A stretch of 64,000 nt of DNA from positions 437,168-501,167 of the forward strand of contig CAWGHN010000001.1 in the NCBI GenBank assembly GCA_963822435.1. Direction: 5' to 3'. Below are positions 35,036 through 43,465 of this stretch, piece after piece. The first letter of the stretch is position 1; every line of letters begins with the position of its first letter. A program made the translations under genes and the position numbers. This stretch comes from JAUYQR01 sp963822435 (lineage in GTDB: Bacteria > Pseudomonadota > Alphaproteobacteria > Rhodobacterales > Rhodobacteraceae). The notes beneath the pieces are model-generated. The model was not told the DNA's origin and did not search any database. It saw only the letters and a program-made list of their open reading frames with translations.

Positions 35036-36016
35036 TCAGGCGATTTCCAGCGTGATCTTCACCGCCTTGGTCGGGTCTTTGCCGAGGTCAAAGGCCGTGA
35101 TGGCGTCGTCCAGCGCAAAGCTGTGGGTCTGGATCGGCGACAGGTCGATCCCTGTGCGCTCCAGAAACCGGATCGCCGCAGGCCACACGCCGGGCGACCC
35201 GATGCATCCCCGCACCGTCAGATCCTTGATCTGGATCTTGCCCAGTTCGACCGGGATCGTCTGCCCGATGCTGATCCCCACCATCGACACGAATCCCTCG
35301 GGCCGGGCATAGTCGAACACATTGGCCAAGGATGACGGATGCCCCGCCGCCTCGATCACCAGATCGGCACCGCCCTTGGTCATCTCGGTGACCGCCTCAA
35401 CCGCGCTGCCCGCAGATGGGTCCACCGTGCCGGCCGCCCCCAGCTTCATCGCAATCTCGCGCCGCAGCGGCACCGGATCGACCACGATCACCTTCGCCCC
35501 CATGCCGATGGCCGCCGCCGCCGACACCAGGCCAATGGTCCCACCGCCCGAAACCACCACGGTCTGCGACGCATCCACCCCGCCATGCCGCAGCACCGCA
35601 TAATACCCGCAGGTAAACGGCTCGATCAGCGCGCCCTTGGCGTCATCCACCCCATCGGGCAACTTGTGCAGCCATTCGGGCCGCGCGGCAAAGAACTCGC
35701 GGTTCGCCCCGTCCATCGAAAAGCCGAAATGGTGGATGCGCTCTGGCGTGCGGATCACGCATTCGCCCACCACCCGGTCGCCACGCTGCAAGCCTTTGAC
35801 GTTGCGACCCACCTCGACCACCTCGCCCACCCATTCATGGCCGGGGGTGACGGGGTAGGAAATCGGGATGATGTAATTGCCCGACAGAAGCTCGTAATCC
35901 GAATGGCAGATTCCCACCCGGCGCGACCGGACCATCACCTCATTGTCGCCGATGGTCGGCATCTGGATGTTGGTGACGACAGGCTTGTTCGGTTGATCGA
36001 AAATCAGCGCTTTCAT
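35036..36016 (-). CDS. Zinc-type alcohol/polyol dehydrogenase (MDR family)
   Basis: A 326-residue medium-chain dehydrogenase. GICHSDYELLSGNY holds the catalytic-zinc Cys37, PGHEWVGEV the His/Glu pair, and the cofactor loop is VSGGGTIGLVSAAAAIG near residue 155. The four-Cys structural zinc lobe is absent, which accounts for the short length. It is placed between transporter and Gfo/Idh/MocA genes, consistent with oxidation of a ring or chain hydroxyl of the imported compound. Confidence 0.85.
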   Translation of the reverse strand: MKALIFDQPNKPVVTNIQMPTIGDNEVMVRSRRVGICHSDYELLSGNYIIPISYPVTPGHEWVGEVVEVGRNVKGLQRGDRVVGECVIRTPERIHHFGFSMDGANREFFAARPEWLHKLPDGVDDAKGALIEPFTCGYYAVLRHGGVDASQTVVVSGGGTIGLVSAAAAIGMGAKVIVVDPVPLRREIAMKLGAAGTVDPSAGSAVEAVTEMTKGGADLVIEAAGHPSSLANVFDYARPEGFVSMVGISIGQTIPVELGKIQIKDLTVRGCIGSPGVWPAAIRFLERTGIDLSPIQTHSFALDDAITAFDLGKDPTKAVKITLEIA

Positions 36017-36054
36017 CTTGGGTCTCCGTCAGGGTGTCGGGCAGGTTGCGAGGT

Positions 36055-37059
36055 TCAGGCCACGGCTTCGATGCGGCCGCTCTTGGCCGAGGCGAAGACC
36101 GCCTCCAGCAGCGCGATATTGTTCACCAGATGCTCGCCGGTGATCGGATAGTCGCCACCGCGCACGGCTCGGGCAAAGGCGACCAGATTGTCCTTCACCG
36201 GTTCGGCCTTGCCGACTTCGCGGGTCACGATCGGCCCGCCCGCCATCGCCGAGGTAACGATCCAGCCATCTGGCGCCTCGACATGCGCCTTGTCGCGGAT
36301 GTCGATCCAGCCCTTCGACCCGAAGACCGCAAAACGCGAGATGAACGGGTTGGCCAGCGAGGCCGAGACGTAGGACGTGCCGCCGCCCTTGAACTTGACG
36401 AAAGCCGCCACCGTATCGCCTTGCGGCAGGTCCGACGACAGCTGCTCGCAGATGCACAGCACACTTTCCGCCGCCCCCAGCAACCGCACCGACAGGTCCA
36501 GCAAATGAATGCCCGTCGCCGTCATCCCCCCCGCCGGGGCCTGATCGGCCTTCAGCCGCCAGTTGTCGCGGGCCAGCGACAGGAATTTGTCGTGGCTGAA
36601 GTTCGCCTCGATCTGATGGATGCGCCCCAGCGTTCCCGCATCGGCCATCGCCAGCATCTCGGCCACCGGCGGTTCAAAGCGCCGCTCATGCCCCATGCCC
36701 AGCACCAACCCGGCATTGCGGCACAAGGCGACCGAGCGCTCCGCCTCGGCCTTGGTCAACGCCAGCGGCTTTTCGCAGAAGATGTGCTTGCCCACCCCGA
36801 CCGCCGCCGCGATCTGTGCGGTATGCAGCGAATGCGGCGTCGCCAGCACCACCGCCTCGACCGCCGGGTCTTTCAAGGCGTCGCCATAGTCCGCCGACAG
36901 CGCAATTCCCTTGTCGGCACACAACTGGCGCACCGACTCCACGTTCGGCTCGACCGCCCGCACCACCTGGATGTCCTCGGGCGCCGATTGCAGAACCGAG
37001 AGCATCTTCTGCCCCCACCACCCCATGCCCACGAGGGCGATCCTGACCGGGGCACCCAT
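36055..37059 (-). CDS. Gfo/Idh/MocA-family oxidoreductase
   Basis: A 334-residue enzyme of the inositol-dehydrogenase/glucose-fructose-oxidoreductase family. It has RIALVGMGWWGQKML at the N-terminus (Rossmann loop), EAVVLATPHSLH, and HIFCEKPLALT with the catalytic EKP. The family acts mainly on sugars, cyclitols and their keto forms. ATG 37059 overlaps the stop of the YciI-like gene (TGATG). In an operon leading to hydroxyquinol, an inositol-dehydrogenase-like step is a key clue to the substrate class. Confidence 0.88.
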   Translation of the reverse strand: MGAPVRIALVGMGWWGQKMLSVLQSAPEDIQVVRAVEPNVESVRQLCADKGIALSADYGDALKDPAVEAVVLATPHSLHTAQIAAAVGVGKHIFCEKPLALTKAEAERSVALCRNAGLVLGMGHERRFEPPVAEMLAMADAGTLGRIHQIEANFSHDKFLSLARDNWRLKADQAPAGGMTATGIHLLDLSVRLLGAAESVLCICEQLSSDLPQGDTVAAFVKFKGGGTSYVSASLANPFISRFAVFGSKGWIDIRDKAHVEAPDGWIVTSAMAGGPIVTREVGKAEPVKDNLVAFARAVRGGDYPITGEHLVNNIALLEAVFASAKSGRIEAVA

Positions 37060-37343
37060 CAGCGGTTGTCCACGCGCTTGGAGAACGGACGGATCGAGAC
37101 CGTCTTCCAAAGACCGACCTTCGCAAAGGGGTCGTTGCTGTTGAACGCCTCCACGGCGGCCAGGCTGTCGGCCTCCAGCACAAAGCAGCTGCCGATCATG
37201 GTCTGTTCATCATCGGCCAGAAGCGGGCCGGAGATCACGGTTTTCACCGGGGCCGCAGCCAGATAGGCCTTGTGCGCGTCATAGTTGGCCAGCCGCTTTT
37301 CAACGGCGCCGTCATGGTCGAGGCAGTGAACGACGTAGTGCAT
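37059..37343 (-). CDS. YciI-family small protein
   Basis: A 94-residue YCII-related protein starting MHYVVHCLDHDGAVEKRLANYDAH; the fold is a ferredoxin-like dimer with conserved His and Asp. Some relatives are dehydrochlorinase- or lyase-like (TftG family) and act in catabolism of substituted aromatics, which suits a dehydration or elimination step here. It lies 10 bases behind the PRISE-like gene and overlaps the Gfo/Idh/MocA gene. The family is sure, the reaction is not. Confidence 0.8.
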   Translation of the reverse strand: MHYVVHCLDHDGAVEKRLANYDAHKAYLAAAPVKTVISGPLLADDEQTMIGSCFVLEADSLAAVEAFNSNDPFAKVGLWKTVSIRPFSKRVDNR

Positions 37344-37353
37344 GGCTGTCTCC

Positions 37354-38424
37354 TCAGGCCGGGATGATGCGGCGCGCGCGCAGCTCGTCGAACACGTCGG
37401 TGAAACTGCTGCGGGTGGATTGGTAGGCGTCGAACCCCAGCGTCCGGCTGTTGGTCATGTCGGTGAAACATTCCAGCGTGCGGCCCAGATCGGCATCGCT
37501 GTGCCACCAGGACGCCAGCTTCGACACCGGAATGTCCTGCAAACCATGCTTGGCCACGATCTCGGACCAGACGGTCTGCGCATCCGCCATCTGGCCTTCC
37601 AGCGGGGTCGGCTGGCCCGGATAGGGCGCGGCTTCGATCCCGAAATAGTCCGCGATCTGCTGCCAGAGCCACGTCCAGCGGAACACATCGCCGTTCGAGG
37701 TGTTGAACGGCATGTTCGCCGCCGCAGGCGTGGTGGCCGCCCAGTGAAGCTGCTTGGCCAAGAGGCGCGCATCGGTCACGTCGGTGACGGCATTGTACTG
37801 CTCAGTGCTGCCGGGATAGACGAAGGGCCGCCCGGTGTGCTTGCAGATCGAGGCATAGACCGCCAGCGTCACCGCCATGTTCATCGCATTGCCGATGACA
37901 AAGCCGATCATCGTGTGCGGGCGGTGCACCGACCAGGTAAAGCCGCGCTTTTCCGCCATCTCGAACAGCACGTCTTCCTGCGCATAGTAAAAATTCAGGC
38001 CGGGCAGGCGCGGGCTTGATTCCAGGAACGGCGTGTAGGGCTTTACCTTGGCATAGTCGTCGAACGACCCAAGGTAGTGCTTCAACCCCGTCACCAGCGC
38101 CGCGTGCCGGATCGGGGCATGGGCCAGCCCGTCAAACAGGTTGCGGATCATCAGGGCGTTGACGCGCACATTCTCTGCCTCATTCGCCTGCCGCGACCAG
38201 GTGCAGAAGAACACATGCGTCACGTCCCCCGCCGCTTGCAGCGCCGCCGCCGTGGCCGCAGCGTCCTGCAGGTCAGCCGCGATGTGGCGATCGGAAAACT
38301 CCAGATCTGCCGCACCGCGCGACAGCGTCACAACCGTCCAGCCCTGTTCCTTCAGAAGCCTGCCCGCGTAGCTGCCAGACAGCCCCGTGGCACCGACGAT
38401 AAGAGCGACGTTGTTTTCAGCCAT
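37354..38424 (-). CDS. PRISE-like SDR (progesterone 5-beta-reductase/iridoid-synthase family)
   Basis: A 356-residue atypical short-chain dehydrogenase. NVALIVGATGLSGSYAGRLL forms the N-terminal loop, THVFFCTWSRQANE the cofactor region, LNFYYAQEDVLFEMAEK the modified active-site stretch with Tyr, and WSVHRPHTMIGF follows. PRISE enzymes reduce the C=C bond of enones with NADPH. In a pathway that dehydrates polyhydroxy rings, an enone is an expected intermediate. ATG 38424 is chosen because the family begins there; the in-frame start at 38454 lacks support. Confidence 0.8.
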   Translation of the reverse strand: MAENNVALIVGATGLSGSYAGRLLKEQGWTVVTLSRGAADLEFSDRHIAADLQDAAATAAALQAAGDVTHVFFCTWSRQANEAENVRVNALMIRNLFDGLAHAPIRHAALVTGLKHYLGSFDDYAKVKPYTPFLESSPRLPGLNFYYAQEDVLFEMAEKRGFTWSVHRPHTMIGFVIGNAMNMAVTLAVYASICKHTGRPFVYPGSTEQYNAVTDVTDARLLAKQLHWAATTPAAANMPFNTSNGDVFRWTWLWQQIADYFGIEAAPYPGQPTPLEGQMADAQTVWSEIVAKHGLQDIPVSKLASWWHSDADLGRTLECFTDMTNSRTLGFDAYQSTRSSFTDVFDELRARRIIPA

Positions 38425-38457
38425 GGTTCTTGGTCTTTCTGTTTGTTGGTCCAATGG

Positions 38458-39525
38458 TCAGGTCGTGACCAAAATCTTCAAATGCTGGCCTGCGGGATCA
38501 AGCAGCGCCTCGAACCCCTTGGCCACCACATCGGCCGCATCGATGCGGGCGGTGATCACCTTTTCCACCGGGAAAGTGCCTGCCGCGATCATCCGGGCAA
38601 TGCGCGGCCAGATCTGCGTCGGGTAGCACCACGTCGCTTCGACGGTGATGTCCTTCAGCGCCCACAGCATCGCGTCGATGCTGGCGGGCTTCATGTGCAA
38701 CCCCACCTGCACAACCTTGCCCTGCCGCCGCACCGCCTGCACACAGGCGTTCAGCGACGCTTCCAGCCCGACACATTCCAGCGCCACGTCAACGCCCACG
38801 CCCTCTTCGGTCAGGTCGCCCACGACCTGCGCCAGCGTGCCATCGCGCGGGTCGACGATATGGGCGTAGGGCGCGATCTCGGCGATGATGCGCCGGCGGT
38901 TCGGGTTCGGCTCGGACACGATGATGGTCGACGCACCCGCCGCCTTGGCCGCAAGGATCGTCAGCGCCCCGATCGGCCCGGCACCCGACACCAGCACCGT
39001 CGATCCCGCCGTGATTCCGCCACGGTCCACCCCGTACAGCGCCACCGCTGCGGGCTCGATCATTGCGGCCTGATCGTCGGTGATCCCGTCCGGAACCGGC
39101 TGGGCGTTGTAATCCTTCACAACGGCCTTCTCCGCCATCCCGCCCCAGGCCCAGCTCAGGCCCACGCAGCCCATCTTCGGCGACAGATGATACAGGCCAC
39201 GCTTGCCGTAATAGTCGTTGCGGGGCGACAGAAGCGGCTGGATCGAGATGCGATCCCCTGCCTTCACGTGGCTGACCGCGCCCCCCACCGCCAGAACCCG
39301 GGCGGAAAACTCATGCCCCAGGATCTGCGGGTTGCTGGCCCCGGTAAACACATGCGGCTCTTTCGGCGTCACGATCGGCCCGGCGATGTATTCGTGCAGG
39401 TCGGTGCCGCAGATGCCGGTGACGGCAGGGGCGATCAGCACGTCATCCGGCGCAAGCTGCCCTGACGGCTCTGCGACGTCCTCCACCCGGATGTCCTTGG
39501 CCCCGTGGAACCGAACTGCTCTCAT
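38458..39525 (-). CDS. Zinc-dependent alcohol dehydrogenase (2,3-butanediol/sorbitol-type MDR)
   Basis: A 355-residue MDR enzyme with GICGTDLHEYIAGP (catalytic Cys) near residue 37, LGHEFSARVLAVG, and the cofactor loop VSGAGPIGALTILAAKAAG. The cysteines of a structural zinc lobe are mostly missing from the YYGKRGLYHLSPKMGC region. ATG 39525 has GGAGG upstream. It is the first gene of the leftward 16-gene operon, so its promoter lies in the 277-base gap to the divergent gene. Confidence 0.87.
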   Translation of the reverse strand: MRAVRFHGAKDIRVEDVAEPSGQLAPDDVLIAPAVTGICGTDLHEYIAGPIVTPKEPHVFTGASNPQILGHEFSARVLAVGGAVSHVKAGDRISIQPLLSPRNDYYGKRGLYHLSPKMGCVGLSWAWGGMAEKAVVKDYNAQPVPDGITDDQAAMIEPAAVALYGVDRGGITAGSTVLVSGAGPIGALTILAAKAAGASTIIVSEPNPNRRRIIAEIAPYAHIVDPRDGTLAQVVGDLTEEGVGVDVALECVGLEASLNACVQAVRRQGKVVQVGLHMKPASIDAMLWALKDITVEATWCYPTQIWPRIARMIAAGTFPVEKVITARIDAADVVAKGFEALLDPAGQHLKILVTT

Positions 39526-39747
39526 CGTGTCGTCCTCCCTCAGACCTGTGGCGACCGCCACAGCAACCGTCATTTCCACCACAGTCCAGCCAACAAGCCC
39601 GGGCAAAATCAGCTTTGCCCCACAGCCCGGTTCGGGCTGTTCCCTTGCAGCGACCATAACAGCGATGACTCACTCCCGCCTTGATCGTTAGCAAATCTCC
39701 GACGGTCGGTCTGATGAAATTTAGCCGATCCGAATAAATTACCCCAA

Positions 39748-39782
39748 CCGCCACCGCTTCGGCGATTTACAGTCGGTGGCGG
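39748..39782. promoter_or_regulatory. 9-bp perfect inverted repeat in the divergent promoter region
   Basis: CCGCCACCG (39748-39756) and CGGTGGCGG (39774-39782) with 17 bases between, just before the start of the rightward gene. It could be an operator of the divergent operons or a hairpin in the 5' leader. The 11-bp palindrome CCGACGGTCGG at 39699-39709 is a second candidate site. Confidence 0.45.
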
Positions 39783-39802
39783 AGCGAGGGGTGGAATTCG
39801 GC

Positions 39803-40723
39803 ATGCAGGCGAACTTGGCAGAAACGACGCGCGCGCAATCGGGTGGTCGGGGAATCGGTTGGATCGGCGCTGGCAAGATGGGCGCGCCGATGATCCGCAA
39901 CCTGCTGGCAGCCGGAACCACGGTCGCTGTGACCGATCCGGATACACAGGTTGTGTCCGACCTTGAACGCGCCGGTGCGGTCAGCGCCGTCACGCTTGAT
40001 CGGCACAGCCAGAACGGCATCGTCTTCGCCACCCTGCCCAATGACAACGTCCTGCGCGAGGTCGTGTTGGGCGCGCCCGGCACAACCGGTCTCGTCCATC
40101 ACATGACGCGCGGCTCGATCTTCGTCGAGATGAGCACCGTGTCGCCCGAATGTTCGGCCGAAATCGCCGCCGCGCTCAACGATTGCGGGATCGCCTACCT
40201 GCGCGCCCCCCTATCCGGCAGCACCGCCCTTGCCGAAAAGGCCGCGCTTACGGTGCTTGCCTCGGGCGATGAACAGGCGTGGGCGACCGTCCTGCCGACC
40301 ATCCGGTTGCTGTCGGCACGGCAATTCTACCTTGGTTCGGGCGAAGAGGCCCGCTACATGAAACTGGTGATCAACACCCTCGTCGGCGCCAGCTCTGCCA
40401 TTCTGGCCGAGGCTGTGGCCCTTGGCGAAAGTGGCGGTCTGTCGCGCGCCAGCATGATGGATGTGATCTGCGAAAGCGCCGTCGCCTCGCCCCTGTTCAA
40501 ATACAAGACCGACGCGGTGGTGTCTGGCGACTATGCACCGGCTTTCACCGTCCAGCAGATGATCAAGGATTTCAGTCTGATCAGCGATGCCGGGCGTGCC
40601 AATGGCGTGCCCCTGCTGACAACCGGGCTGATCCTTGAACTTTATCGTGCCGCGGCCAATTCGGGCTTGCGCGATCACGATTTCTTCGCTTTGGTGAAAT
40701 GGCAGGCCGACATCTCCGCCTAG
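39803..40723 (+). CDS. 3-hydroxyisobutyrate-dehydrogenase-family oxidoreductase
   Basis: A 306-residue beta-hydroxyacid dehydrogenase with GIGWIGAGKMGAPMIRNLLAAG near residue 17, MSTVSPECSAEI, the substrate loop LRAPLSGSTALAE, and the catalytic Lys in RYMKLVINTLVGAS. It is divergent from the catabolic operon and 13 bases before the HTH-binding-protein gene. ATG 39803 is preferred over GTG 39776, which lies inside the inverted repeat. It ends with TAG. The substrate is unknown; it may act on a hydroxyacid side product of the same pathway. Confidence 0.85.
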   Translation: MQANLAETTRAQSGGRGIGWIGAGKMGAPMIRNLLAAGTTVAVTDPDTQVVSDLERAGAVSAVTLDRHSQNGIVFATLPNDNVLREVVLGAPGTTGLVHHMTRGSIFVEMSTVSPECSAEIAAALNDCGIAYLRAPLSGSTALAEKAALTVLASGDEQAWATVLPTIRLLSARQFYLGSGEEARYMKLVINTLVGASSAILAEAVALGESGGLSRASMMDVICESAVASPLFKYKTDAVVSGDYAPAFTVQQMIKDFSLISDAGRANGVPLLTTGLILELYRAAANSGLRDHDFFALVKWQADISA

Positions 40724-40736
40724 CAGGGTTCCGTCC

Positions 40737-42464
40737 GTGCACCAGATGACCACGTCCAGCGCCCCGGCCTCCGAGCTGACCAGCCACGAGCTGTCGCGCA
40801 TCGTCGATTTCCTGCGCAAGCTGCGCGCGCCCTTCGACATGGGCGTGCCGGGGGCAACCAAGGATGTGTTCTGGAACATCGTGCTGGAACTGGTCGATGC
40901 CCACCTGCACCGCCGACCGATCGACAAATCCGGTCTGGTGACGCTGGCAGGCGTGCCCTACAGCACCGGGAACCGGATGATCACCAAGATGATCGCCGAC
41001 AACCAGATCCGTCAGGTGCCGCGCGGGGGCGGGCTCAAGACCCACTTTCTTGAACCGACCGATGCCCTGCTGCACAGCTTCATGGAGTACGCCACCCATG
41101 TGAAGGGCCACCTCGCCAAGACTTTCGGCCTGCGCAAGGGAACCGAGGCGAACGAATACTACTTTGGCGGCAGCTACTTTGCCGCGCAGATCATCTCTCC
41201 GGTCCGGGGCGACGATATTGCCGTCAAGGTGCCCGGCGATATCCGCTTCCTTCTGAACGACGACAACTACTTCTCCGCCATGCGGAACATGTGGTCGGAT
41301 TTCCGCAACGACCTCAGCCGCAAAAGCAGCTTTCAGCTGCACCGTCTGCCCGACCTTTACACCAACGCCCACAAGGCATTTGCAGCACCGATACCTGACC
41401 ATGATGTCGTCGCCCTCAACATGCCCTGGCTTGGCGAATTCGCCGAAAAGGGCTGCCTTGCCCCGCTGGACGAACTGCTGAACGACGCCGCGATCAACCC
41501 GCTGGATTTCCATCCTTCGGTCTGGGGCACTGGCAACTGGAAAGGCACGCAATACGGCATCCCGCTGTATTGCACGATCGAGATTCTGGCGGCCCGCCGC
41601 GACCTGTTTGAAGATCGCAGCCTGACCTACCCGCGCACTTTCGATGAAACCATCGCTGCCGCCCGCGCCCTGCACCGCCCCGCAAACGAATTCTATGGCA
41701 TTGCCTGGAACGGCCAGCGTGGCATGCCCATCGCCAATTCCTTCATGTTCTTTCTGGCCGCCTGCCAGAAGACCATCATCGACATTCCGATGCACAACCG
41801 GGAAAGCTGGACCTTCGACCGGTTTGAAAAGCTGAAACTTCAGATCAACACGGACGATTCGGTCGACGTGATCGAATACATGAAGCAACTGGCCGAGGTT
41901 TCGCCGCCAGACATCGCCAAGGTGGATTGGGAACGCGGGCTGAGTTACTTCATGTATGGCCAGGTCGGGCTGGCCTATTGCTGGACCATGCGCGCTGCCC
42001 GGTTTGAACATGAGCTCAGCTCGCAAGTGGCGCGCCGTGTGGCCTATCTTCCGCCACCGTCCCGCCGAATGCATCAGGTCGCCGCACCCGTCGGCGGCTT
42101 CCTCATGACCATTCCCGCCCGTGTTCCACCGGCCCGGCAGCGCCAGATCATGAATGCCCTCGCCTGGATGGTTTCACCCGAGGCGATGAAAGCGCATGTC
42201 AAGAACGGCTTCCCGGTTGCCCCGCGTTTTTCGGTCTGCGCAGACCCCGAAGCGCTGGCCTCCTCGCCAATCGTCAGCATGGTCGATCAACTGGCGCGGC
42301 GGAACCAACTCGTCACCTGGGCGCGGCCGCCGATCAAGGAATTCAGCTATATAGAAACCGTCCTCGGAACCGAAGTTCACGACGCGGTGTTCAACGGCAA
42401 ACAGCCGCGTCAGGCGCTGCGCGACGCCGAAAATCGCATCTATGGCGAACTTTACCACAAGTAA
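40737..42464 (+). CDS. Winged-helix DNA-binding domain fused to an ABC-type solute-binding domain (probable regulator)
   Basis: A 575-residue protein with no signal peptide. Residues about 15-130 look like a MarR/GntR-type winged helix (SGLVTLAGVPYSTGNRMITK as recognition region, then a basic wing QVPRGGG). From about residue 150 the sequence is a family-1 (CUT1-type) solute-binding protein (NMPWLGEFAEKG, YGIPLYCTIEI, GQVGLAYCWTMRAA). The chimera should stay in the cytoplasm and use the binding-protein fold as sensor. GTG 40737 has CAGGG upstream; ATG 40746 is an alternative. Position next to the hydroxyquinol operon makes it the likely regulator. Confidence 0.8.
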   Translation: MHQMTTSSAPASELTSHELSRIVDFLRKLRAPFDMGVPGATKDVFWNIVLELVDAHLHRRPIDKSGLVTLAGVPYSTGNRMITKMIADNQIRQVPRGGGLKTHFLEPTDALLHSFMEYATHVKGHLAKTFGLRKGTEANEYYFGGSYFAAQIISPVRGDDIAVKVPGDIRFLLNDDNYFSAMRNMWSDFRNDLSRKSSFQLHRLPDLYTNAHKAFAAPIPDHDVVALNMPWLGEFAEKGCLAPLDELLNDAAINPLDFHPSVWGTGNWKGTQYGIPLYCTIEILAARRDLFEDRSLTYPRTFDETIAAARALHRPANEFYGIAWNGQRGMPIANSFMFFLAACQKTIIDIPMHNRESWTFDRFEKLKLQINTDDSVDVIEYMKQLAEVSPPDIAKVDWERGLSYFMYGQVGLAYCWTMRAARFEHELSSQVARRVAYLPPPSRRMHQVAAPVGGFLMTIPARVPPARQRQIMNALAWMVSPEAMKAHVKNGFPVAPRFSVCADPEALASSPIVSMVDQLARRNQLVTWARPPIKEFSYIETVLGTEVHDAVFNGKQPRQALRDAENRIYGELYHK

Positions 42465-43025
42465 CGCAAGCGCCACCCAGAAAGCGACCAGCCGGCATTT
42501 TGCAGGACGAAAGTATAAAAGGCGCCGTCTCGCAAAGCGGCAGTATACGCGGTGGCGCGCGCTCGGCTGATGACAGAGGCGTCGGGGCCAAACGTGATCT
42601 GCTCAAGGCGCAGAAAGCCGTTGGGTTCGGAAAACAGCCGTCCATTGCTGCTTGGGTCGGACTTTGAACCGTCTCGTGACGTGTGCGCGGTGTTGCGAAC
42701 CAGGTGCTGCCGATATGTCGGTAAAATAGACTGCATCGCCGCCCAGCACTTGCTGACCTCGTGCCAGAATACGCGCACGAAAATACTTATCGCACCTTCG
42801 GCAGAGCCTGTAACTTTCCCGCTGCGAACAGCTCCGACACGCTCGAATATCTCTCCAGACCAGTATCGCAAATCGGATAACAGGGTCCGAACTTCCCTGT
42901 CACCGATGGTGCAGGGACACCGGCACAGACGACTGACCAGAACTTAGTCGGCAATCTTTGAATTGGCGCAGTACCTCGAAAGTGCCGCAAGTCATGCTGA
43001 CCGTCACTGTCTGTCCGAAGACTAT
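42465..43025. other. Intergenic region, no convincing gene
   Basis: About 560 bases of mixed codon character. A leftward frame at 42452-42871 runs into the end of the regulator gene; its C-terminal part looks somewhat protein-like, but no family, signal or ribosome-binding site supports it. The promoter of the lipoprotein gene should be near the right end. Confidence 0.4.
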
Positions 43026-43364
43026 ATGAAAAGGCTGCCGAAAATGAAAACACGTCTCGCCGTCATTGAACTGTTTGGAACTCTTGCACTCTCCGCTTGT
43101 GTAGAAACAACGATTGACGCCACCGATGTCGGGAATACCGGTGGGAACCTGACCGGGGCCACGGCCACCAATTGCCGCGCGGCGATTGCCCGGCAGACAC
43201 ACCTTTCCGTCGGTGACGTGGCGATTTTCGATGTTGCGGAATCAGAGGCTGGCAGTACAGCGCAAGCCCGTGTTGCGGGCGCGGATGCACCGTGGATTTG
43301 CCGGACCAACAGCAGCGGCAAGGTGCTGCAAGTCATGTACGGCGGGTCAGAAGGCAGCCTCTGA
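43026..43364 (+). CDS. Small outer-membrane-type lipoprotein
   Basis: A 112-residue protein with a basic n-region (MKRLPKMKTR), hydrophobic core and lipobox LSAC, so it is predicted to be lipidated at Cys. The mature part contains NCRAAIARQTHLSVGDVAIFDV and ends APWICRTNSSGKVLQVMYGG, a small domain seen in Rhodobacterales secreted proteins; two Cys could form a disulfide. ATG 43044 is an alternative start. It stands 100 bases before the broken SH3 gene. Function unknown. Confidence 0.65.
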   Translation: MKRLPKMKTRLAVIELFGTLALSACVETTIDATDVGNTGGNLTGATATNCRAAIARQTHLSVGDVAIFDVAESEAGSTAQARVAGADAPWICRTNSSGKVLQVMYGGSEGSL

Positions 43365-43465
43365 TCCCATAGCGTTTTCCGCCGTCCAGTTGGGCCGCCC
43401 AAGAACGCGGTCACAGACAGAACTCCCTTCCGTCGAAATCCTGGTCTGCTACGTGAGCATTTCGT

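Noticed and set aside
42452..42871. Leftward 139-codon frame behind the chimera regulator
   Set aside because: Overlaps the regulator's 3' end, has no ribosome-binding site or recognised domain; left unannotated.
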